Below, in pieces: positions 5,751 through 10,233 of a stretch of DNA of 10,233 nucleotides. Position 1 is the stretch's first letter. Every line of letters starts with the position of its first letter. Origin of the DNA: Prosthecobacter debontii (lineage in GTDB: Bacteria; Verrucomicrobiota; Verrucomicrobiia; Verrucomicrobiales; Akkermansiaceae); assembly GCA_945883455.1 (NCBI GenBank), contig CAMCXJ010000070.1, forward strand, positions 1-10,233, written 5' to 3'. Below the pieces are notes generated by a model. That model was not told where the DNA came from. It did not search any database and worked only from the letters and a program-made list of their open reading frames with translations. The position numbers and the translations under genes were made by a program.

Positions 5751-6401
5751 ATGTCCAGAATACCCACCATCACTGAGCGGGAACTCAGCAACCTGAATCC
5801 CGCAGGGCTCGATGAGGATTTCCTCTCCCGCCTCACCGCCTGCGCGGAGGGAACCCACGAGCATCTTTCCGATGGTGAGGCCGCGCTCGAGACCCGCCTC
5901 AGGGCGCTGCGTCCAGGAGCCATCCCGAACGCCCTGCGATCATCTTTGCTAGACGCCCTAGGAGATACCCCATTCGCAGTGGACGATAAGATACTCCTTT
6001 TCAACAAGCCTTCCAACGGAGCCTCGGTGACGGGCCAAAAGAAGAGCGCCCTCCGCTTCAACATCGCGGCGGCCGCCGCTGTCGCCCTGCTCGGCTCCCT
6101 CGCCGCTCTCATGGTTCCTGCGGAAACCAAACACGTCCAGACGGCCGTAACCGGGGATAAGTCCGAATCCCTCTCACCCCCTTTCACCACGGCGCCATCC
6201 ATGATCGCCCCCGCCTCCTTTAACCGCAATCCCGGCGAAACCCGTGACGAAGGCGTGATCTGGCGAGGCAAGAACCAGCCGCATCGCGTGCTGCGCATGA
6301 CCTACATGGAAAAGGTCACCGTGCTGGACGCCGCCGGCAATCCTGCCAGCGTGGAGAGGCCGCGTTTCGAATACGTGATCGTTCCCGAAAAAATAGACTG
6401 A
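5751..6401 (+). CDS. Single-pass membrane protein, putative anti-sigma factor
   Basis: The 216-residue product has a hydrophilic N-terminal part (1-100), one membrane helix at about 104-122 (alanine- and leucine-rich), and an extracytoplasmic C-terminal part. Position right after an ECF sigma gene and this topology are those of a membrane-bound anti-sigma factor. The N-terminal domain would hold the sigma factor and the outer part would sense. There is no zinc HxxxCxxC motif, so it is not a ZAS-type anti-sigma factor. The last 50 residues (GVIWRGKNQPHRVLRMTY, then RPRFEYVIVPEKID) form a compact block after a proline-rich linker and may be the sensor. Family membership rests on context, not on a recognised domain. 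Confidence 0.65.
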   Translation: MSRIPTITERELSNLNPAGLDEDFLSRLTACAEGTHEHLSDGEAALETRLRALRPGAIPNALRSSLLDALGDTPFAVDDKILLFNKPSNGASVTGQKKSALRFNIAAAAAVALLGSLAALMVPAETKHVQTAVTGDKSESLSPPFTTAPSMIAPASFNRNPGETRDEGVIWRGKNQPHRVLRMTYMEKVTVLDAAGNPASVERPRFEYVIVPEKID

Positions 6402-6454
6402 GGATCTACAGACAAGGCGCAAAGACTACTACGCTTCTAGTATTAAACAACGTA

Positions 6455-7399
6455 ATGAAAGCCAGATCCATAACCCTTCCCTCCGCCTACCTGATCGGCG
6501 GCTTCGCATTCTGCACGCTCGCGCCGCTGCCCGCCATCGAACCTCCGCCGGAAGACGCCAAGCCACCCGCCGCACTCCTCGGCGAAGAGCGGGCGGGAAC
6601 CGAACCCGCCGCCAAACTCCCATTCCTCGGGCTTTCCACCGCCGTCATTCCCGATATGGTCGCCGAGCACCTCGGCATCGGCACGGACACCGGAGTCATC
6701 GTCCGCACCGTCTGCCCCGACAGCCCCGCCGTGGAAGCGGGTCTTGCTGTCAACGACATCATCCTTTCTGTCAACGGGACACGCGTGGCGGATCCCGGTC
6801 TTTTCAGTGAAACAATCCGCGCCCACAAGGTAGGTGACGAACTCGAGATCGAACTCATCCGCAAAGGCAAACCGGACAAGGCACATGTCACATTGACCGA
6901 GCGCCCGGCGGAGCTCGGCGCGCACCTCGAGCCGGAGCCTTTCCTCGAAGGGCTTCCCAAGGCGCAGGCCGACCGCCTGCGCGGCCTGATGCAGCAGAAT
7001 CTCCAGGGGTTCGGTGCGGATCACCTAGGCATTCTGCCCGACCAGCGCTTCGACAACACCTTCCGCAGGATGCGCGAACAGATGAACCGTGCCCTCGAAC
7101 TGGAAGTCCCGCCCATCACCCAAGGTGAGGACGGGGGAGTGCGCTTCCAACAGAACTCAACGATCCGCCTGATGGACAACGAGGGCTCCGTTGAGATCAA
7201 ATCCTCCAACGGCGACACCCAGGTGACCGTCCGGGACACCGCGAACAACGCCATCTGGCAAGGCCCATGGAACTCGGACAAGGAGAAGGAGGCGGCCCCG
7301 AAGGATATCCGGGAAAGGATCGATCGCGTGAACGTCGGCTCCGCGAACGGAAAAGGATTTACGTTCCGCTTCGGCAAGCCCGATAGTATCGAAAACTGA
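6455..7399 (+). CDS. Exported PDZ-domain protein
   Basis: The 314-residue protein starts with a signal peptide (about 1-27, ending near LAPLPA), followed by a proline- and alanine-rich linker (28-55) and one PDZ domain at about 57-150. The PDZ domain has the peptide-binding loop FLGL at 57-60, then the family segment VCPDSPAVEAGLAVNDIILSVNGTRV. The remainder (151-314) has a helical part, LPKAQADRLRGLMQQNLQGF at about 167-186, and a beta-rich end (STIRLMDNEGSVEIKSSNG). No protease serine triad or zinc motif is seen, so this is a binding or adaptor protein and not a DegS- or RseP-like protease. In the operon it may bind exposed C-termini of misfolded envelope proteins and signal to the membrane protein before it; that is inference. 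Confidence 0.78.
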   Translation: MKARSITLPSAYLIGGFAFCTLAPLPAIEPPPEDAKPPAALLGEERAGTEPAAKLPFLGLSTAVIPDMVAEHLGIGTDTGVIVRTVCPDSPAVEAGLAVNDIILSVNGTRVADPGLFSETIRAHKVGDELEIELIRKGKPDKAHVTLTERPAELGAHLEPEPFLEGLPKAQADRLRGLMQQNLQGFGADHLGILPDQRFDNTFRRMREQMNRALELEVPPITQGEDGGVRFQQNSTIRLMDNEGSVEIKSSNGDTQVTVRDTANNAIWQGPWNSDKEKEAAPKDIRERIDRVNVGSANGKGFTFRFGKPDSIEN

Positions 7400-7433
7400 G
7401 CCGGAAATTTTTCCTAGGGAGGCAAAGGCAAAC

Positions 7434-7458
7434 CCGCGCACGGCTTCGGTCGGCGCGG
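7434..7458. terminator. GC-rich UUCG hairpin between convergent genes
   Basis: CCGCGC (7434-7439) pairs with GCGCGG (7453-7458). After a bulged A, CGGC pairs with GTCG (one wobble) around a TTCG tetraloop. On the plus strand it is followed by TGGCTTTCCCC, on the minus strand by GTTTGCCTTTGCC. It lies 34 bases after the PDZ gene and 28 after the end of the MlaA-hydrolase gene, so it probably ends both transcripts. Confidence 0.6.
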
Positions 7459-7486
7459 TGGCTTTCCCCTTCGCGCTTTGTCCGGA

Positions 7487-9355
7487 TCAATCTTTACCCG
7501 GGCGCATGGGTTCCATCACGTTTCCGAGCACTTCGAAAAACCGGGGGTCGCCGAGATTTCCGAGGTGCCCGCCGGATGGTAGCCAATGCGCGCGGTGGCC
7601 GAAGGTGGAGGTCATCCACACCGCGTCCTGAGGCGTGATAAGGAAGTCGTTGCGATTGCCGATCACGCGGATGCGGTCGTTTGCGCGCAACGAACGCTCC
7701 ATGTCCCTGAGCGTTGTCGCATCGAAGAGACGCTGCACACTCACTCCTCTCTCCAGTTCCTGCGGTGCGAGCCAACGGTTGAGGTAATCGTCGAAACTGA
7801 AGTTCATGAATTCTTCGTACGATTTCTCACGTCGCCATGATGACGTGGGCACGGAAACGAGATCCGAAGGCGTGCGCCGATGGATGCTGTAAAGCGCGTC
7901 GCGCAAAACCACGCGAAATGCAAAACCTACGAGCAACTGCGATTCATCCGCATCGAACGGCGGCACCCCTTCCGGAGGGCGCTGGTCGATCAATGCCGCC
8001 GCTTTGTGAAATGTGTGATCGACACGCTGGGCGCGCTCGGCTTCCGGCCACGAAGCTGGCACCGAATAATACTCGTCAAGCGTGCGGTAAGCCTGCTGCA
8101 GGTCAACCGGGGTTTGGATGGCGAGGTAGTGGTCGAACCGCACGGATCCCGGGGCATGATCTGCCTCGGTAGCTGCCAGCTGGAGGGTGGAGAAGCCGCC
8201 TAGGGAAAACCCGGCGAGCACGCGGTTCGTTACGCGCCCGCGATATTTCCGATGAATCGAGGCATCGATCTCCGTGAATGCGGCGAGCAGGTTCGCACGG
8301 TCGCTCACCGGATTGCCCGGCATCGACAAGGCCGAGGCGCATTCCATGAACTCAGGATGGAATATCCCCGAAATCGTCACCACCGAAAACCCCCTTTCGA
8401 ACATCGCCTCGGCCAGAACCAACACGTTGCCCGACATCCGGTGCGAGCCGATTCCTGGGCTCAGAAAAACCAGCGGTGAAGGGTGTTTCTGCATCCATAC
8501 CTGATAGGGGAAGTTCTTACCCGTGTGAGGCAGGCGGATCAGGTGTCTTTTTCCGCGGAACACGAAGCTAGGATCGTTGGGCTTGTAACGCGCCGCCGCC
8601 AAGGTCTCCATTGTGGAAAAATCCGGCGCGCCCCGCAGCGTCCAATCCGGCGGTGTTGTCCGCGAAAGATACGGCCATGCCTGGCGCACCAAATCATAGG
8701 AATCCGACTCGACGCGCATCACGCTGGCCGCCTGAGGGATGATATCGCTCAACTGGTGCACACGTGGAGCAATCAATGCGAATTCTAGGCCAGCGATATA
8801 AGTCACGGGATCACCAACCACATCCATCGCGCGGGCAGGAGCCGCCACATTATCGCTGGGGCCGAGAAATGGCAGCACCACATAAGTATCCGGCCGCCAG
8901 CCCCAGTGCTGGAAGGTCTGGTTGAAGCTTCCCCGGCTGCCCGGCAGATCCATGTGAGCGGCCACATCGAACACACCGCCGATTCCAGCCGTCGTGTTCG
9001 CGAGGAATCTCAATGATTCTTCTCCGGAGTCATTCCAGCGCCCCTGCAAGATCTGGTTGGTGATGCGCAGCGGACCGGTCAGGTTGTCGCGCATGTTGCC
9101 GATCGACTGACGCACCGGCTCCGGGACGGCCGTGAGGTAAACGTTGGTCGCTGGTTCGAGGATACCGAGAGTCACGCCTCGGTTCAGTTCCCACGTGGCT
9201 CGGTTGATTGGCTCGAAAGAATCGGACACATGCTTCATGACCGCCCGGTCTATCGGAGGCGCAGGGCAGGTTCCACCGCAGGAAGCGGCCATCACGGCCA
9301 ACAGAAAAGCGGCTGGGGACTTCAGGCCCAGCAGGTGAGAATACATGAAACGCAT
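7487..9355 (-). CDS. MlaA/VacJ lipoprotein fused to an alpha/beta-hydrolase domain
   Basis: This is a 622-residue two-domain lipoprotein. Residues 1-26 form a lipoprotein signal ending in VMAASC, with Cys26 as the lipidated residue. Residues about 45-235 are an MlaA (VacJ) domain: SFEPINRATWELNRG, LANTTAGIGGVFDVA, and FNQTFQHWGWRPDTYVVLPF followed by LGPSDN. MlaA sits in the outer membrane and removes misplaced phospholipid from its outer leaflet. Residues about 295-622 are an alpha/beta-hydrolase fold: a core strand before LSPGIGSH, the nucleophile elbow GFSLGG with Ser384, and His597 in SGGHLG; Asp570 in GNRNDFL is the likely acid. MlaA alone is about 250 residues. I chose the ATG at 9355; earlier in-frame starts run into the neighbouring Bro-N gene out of frame. 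The hydrolase substrate is unknown; a phospholipase role is inference. Confidence 0.85.
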   Translation of the reverse strand: MRFMYSHLLGLKSPAAFLLAVMAASCGGTCPAPPIDRAVMKHVSDSFEPINRATWELNRGVTLGILEPATNVYLTAVPEPVRQSIGNMRDNLTGPLRITNQILQGRWNDSGEESLRFLANTTAGIGGVFDVAAHMDLPGSRGSFNQTFQHWGWRPDTYVVLPFLGPSDNVAAPARAMDVVGDPVTYIAGLEFALIAPRVHQLSDIIPQAASVMRVESDSYDLVRQAWPYLSRTTPPDWTLRGAPDFSTMETLAAARYKPNDPSFVFRGKRHLIRLPHTGKNFPYQVWMQKHPSPLVFLSPGIGSHRMSGNVLVLAEAMFERGFSVVTISGIFHPEFMECASALSMPGNPVSDRANLLAAFTEIDASIHRKYRGRVTNRVLAGFSLGGFSTLQLAATEADHAPGSVRFDHYLAIQTPVDLQQAYRTLDEYYSVPASWPEAERAQRVDHTFHKAAALIDQRPPEGVPPFDADESQLLVGFAFRVVLRDALYSIHRRTPSDLVSVPTSSWRREKSYEEFMNFSFDDYLNRWLAPQELERGVSVQRLFDATTLRDMERSLRANDRIRVIGNRNDFLITPQDAVWMTSTFGHRAHWLPSGGHLGNLGDPRFFEVLGNVMEPMRPGKD

Positions 9356-9407
9356 GCATGTCCGGTAATACACCCCCCACCAATATGCAACTTTTGAATC
9401 TTTTCCC

Positions 9408-9734
9408 ATAGCCGACCTTGGCGAGCCAGATTTTGAAGGGTTCGGCTTTGGGGGATGGGATGGACTGGATGATGCGAAGGAGAGCCTCGGTATCTGCGAC
9501 ATCGGTCATGCGCTGTTTTCCGTCAGCGGCGGTCATTTTCAAACCGTTACAATTTGTAACGGTTTCGTTTCCCTCATCCATCAGGCGCTTTTTCATGACG
9601 CGCCAGTAGGTTTGTGGATTGGAACTGTTGGTCAGAATGGCTACGACATCGACTATGGCGAACAGCCATTTTTCCTGTTCCGCATTCCATGCGCGGCGGA
9701 CTTGTTTTTCCTCGAAGAGTGAGATTTGGGACAT
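9408..9734 (-). pseudogene. Truncated Bro-N domain gene (phage antirepressor / DinD-like)
   Basis: The minus-strand frame from the ATG at 9734 gives MSQISLFEEKQVRRAWNAEQ, FAIVDVVAILTNSSNPQTYW, NETVTNCNGLKMTAADGK and TDVADTEALLRIIQSIPSPK, ending in AEPFKIWLAKVGY. This is the Bro-N DNA-binding domain of the antirepressor/DinD-like family, and residues 1-109 are intact. In full-length relatives the next residues are ER-x-EE and a C-terminal half of about 150 residues. Here similarity stops after Tyr109 (near 9408) and the sequence runs into the leader of the MlaA gene. The frame stays open to 9030, but only by passing out of frame through mlaA. It starts 19 bases after the comM stop. A Bro-N-only protein might still fold and bind DNA. 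Confidence 0.78.
9541..9565. repeat. 25-bp near-perfect palindrome inside the Bro-N gene
   Basis: AAACCGTTACAA (9541-9552) and TTGTAACGGTTT (9554-9565) are exact reverse complements around a single central T. The palindrome encodes the conserved protein stretch ETVTNCNGLK of the Bro-N family. A 12-bp perfect arm within coding sequence is unlikely by chance and looks like a binding site for a dimeric protein, possibly the gene product itself. Confidence 0.85.
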
Positions 9735-9753
9735 GGTATTCGGTATGTTGGAT

Positions 9754-10233
9754 TCACTCAAAAAGCCGCCGGTCGAGGGAGCGGAACTGGATCGCCTCCA
9801 GGATCTCGTTGCCGGTGATGTCCTGCTTGCCCGCGAGGTCTGCTAGGGTGCGGGCGACTTTCAGGATGCGGTCGTGGGCGCGGGCGGAGAAGTTCATCTG
9901 CTCCATGGCGTGCTCGAGATAGCCGCGGCCCTCGGCGTCGAGCTTGCAGCACTCGCGGACTTGCTTCGCGCCCAGGGCGGCGTTGGTGGTGAGCTTGGCG
10001 GATTTGAAACGATTCACCTGGATGTCGCGCGCGGCGGCGACCCTTTCCCGGATCACCGCTGATGACTCGCCGGTGATGGCATCCGAGGTGAGTTCGCGGA
10101 AATCGACAAGCGGCACCTCGACGTGGATGTCGATACGGTCGAGCAAGGGGCCGCTGATCTTCTGGCGGTAGTTTTCGATCTGCCGGACGGAGCAGCGGCA
10201 CTGGCGTTTTGAATCTCCGTAGAATCCGCACGG
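9754..10233 (-). CDS. comM: ComM/YifB, Mg-chelatase-like AAA+ ATPase, C-terminal part (runs off the window)
   Basis: The last 159 codons are present. In E. coli and Vibrio, ComM/YifB is a hexameric AAA+ helicase that drives branch migration when single-stranded DNA is integrated in natural transformation. The fragment begins PCGFYGDSKRQCRC, the family's cysteine-bearing segment. It continues with ISGPLLDRIDIHVEVP, the most recognisable motif, and ends with the helical C-terminal domain (SARAHDRILKVARTLADLAG, then ITGNEILEAIQFR). The Walker motifs lie outside the window. Translation must be read through the TTG at 10146, which is an internal Leu and not a start. The stop TGA at 9756-9754 is close to the Bro-N fragment, so that fragment lies in the immediate downstream region of an otherwise ordinary gene. 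Confidence 0.94.
   Translation of the reverse strand, partial: PCGFYGDSKRQCRCSVRQIENYRQKISGPLLDRIDIHVEVPLVDFRELTSDAITGESSAVIRERVAAARDIQVNRFKSAKLTTNAALGAKQVRECCKLDAEGRGYLEHAMEQMNFSARAHDRILKVARTLADLAGKQDITGNEILEAIQFRSLDRRLFE

Noticed and set aside
5567..6298. 243-codon minus-strand open frame opposite the sigma and anti-sigma genes
   Set aside because: It spans two real genes on the other strand, and its arginine/serine-rich composition is typical of an antisense shadow.
6443..7024. 193-codon minus-strand open frame opposite the PDZ gene
   Set aside because: It is antisense to a clear signal peptide and PDZ domain and has no family features of its own.
9356..9502. 49-residue N-terminal extension of the MlaA fusion
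   Set aside because: It is the Bro-N coding DNA read out of frame; a proper lipoprotein signal starts at 9355.

Overview
The window looks like a chromosomal segment of a Verrucomicrobiota bacterium. This is inferred from moderately high GC, few clear Shine-Dalgarno sites, the set of housekeeping genes, and the type of transposase and toxin-antitoxin relics; it was not checked against any database. No CRISPR array, rRNA or tRNA was seen.

Layout. (1) 1-406, minus: the first 135 codons of rpsA (ribosomal protein S1), followed by a 443-base gap without a convincing gene. (2) 850-3493, plus: an RNase D (rnd), homoserine O-acyltransferase (metX) and a small four-helix membrane protein whose start overlaps the metX stop (ATGA). 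(3) About 3494-5139: a gene graveyard. It holds the 3' end of a REP-associated tyrosine transposase (RAYT) with a frameshift, an intact vapBC toxin-antitoxin pair with a palindromic operator candidate, the last ~50 codons of a pdxA gene, a structured repeat-like element abutting that fragment, and nested palindromes. (4) 5140-7399, plus: an ECF-type sigma factor, a single-pass membrane protein in the anti-sigma position, and an exported PDZ-domain protein. This is probably one envelope-stress regulatory operon. (5) 7434-7458: a strong hairpin between convergent genes. (6) 7487-9355, minus: a 622-residue lipoprotein that fuses an MlaA/VacJ domain to an alpha/beta-hydrolase domain. (7) 9408-9734, minus: a truncated Bro-N (phage antirepressor/DinD-like) gene containing a 25-bp near-perfect palindrome. 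(8) 9754-10233, minus: the 3' end of comM/yifB.

How it fits together. The metabolic and RNA genes are ordinary. The two most interesting items are the MlaA-hydrolase fusion, which suggests outer-membrane phospholipid extraction coupled to hydrolysis on one polypeptide, and the sigma / membrane protein / PDZ operon, which suggests a signalling route that senses the envelope state. The 3.5-5.1 kb and 9.4-9.7 kb stretches show repeated insertion and decay of mobile DNA. No complete, clearly new defence or mobile system is visible.
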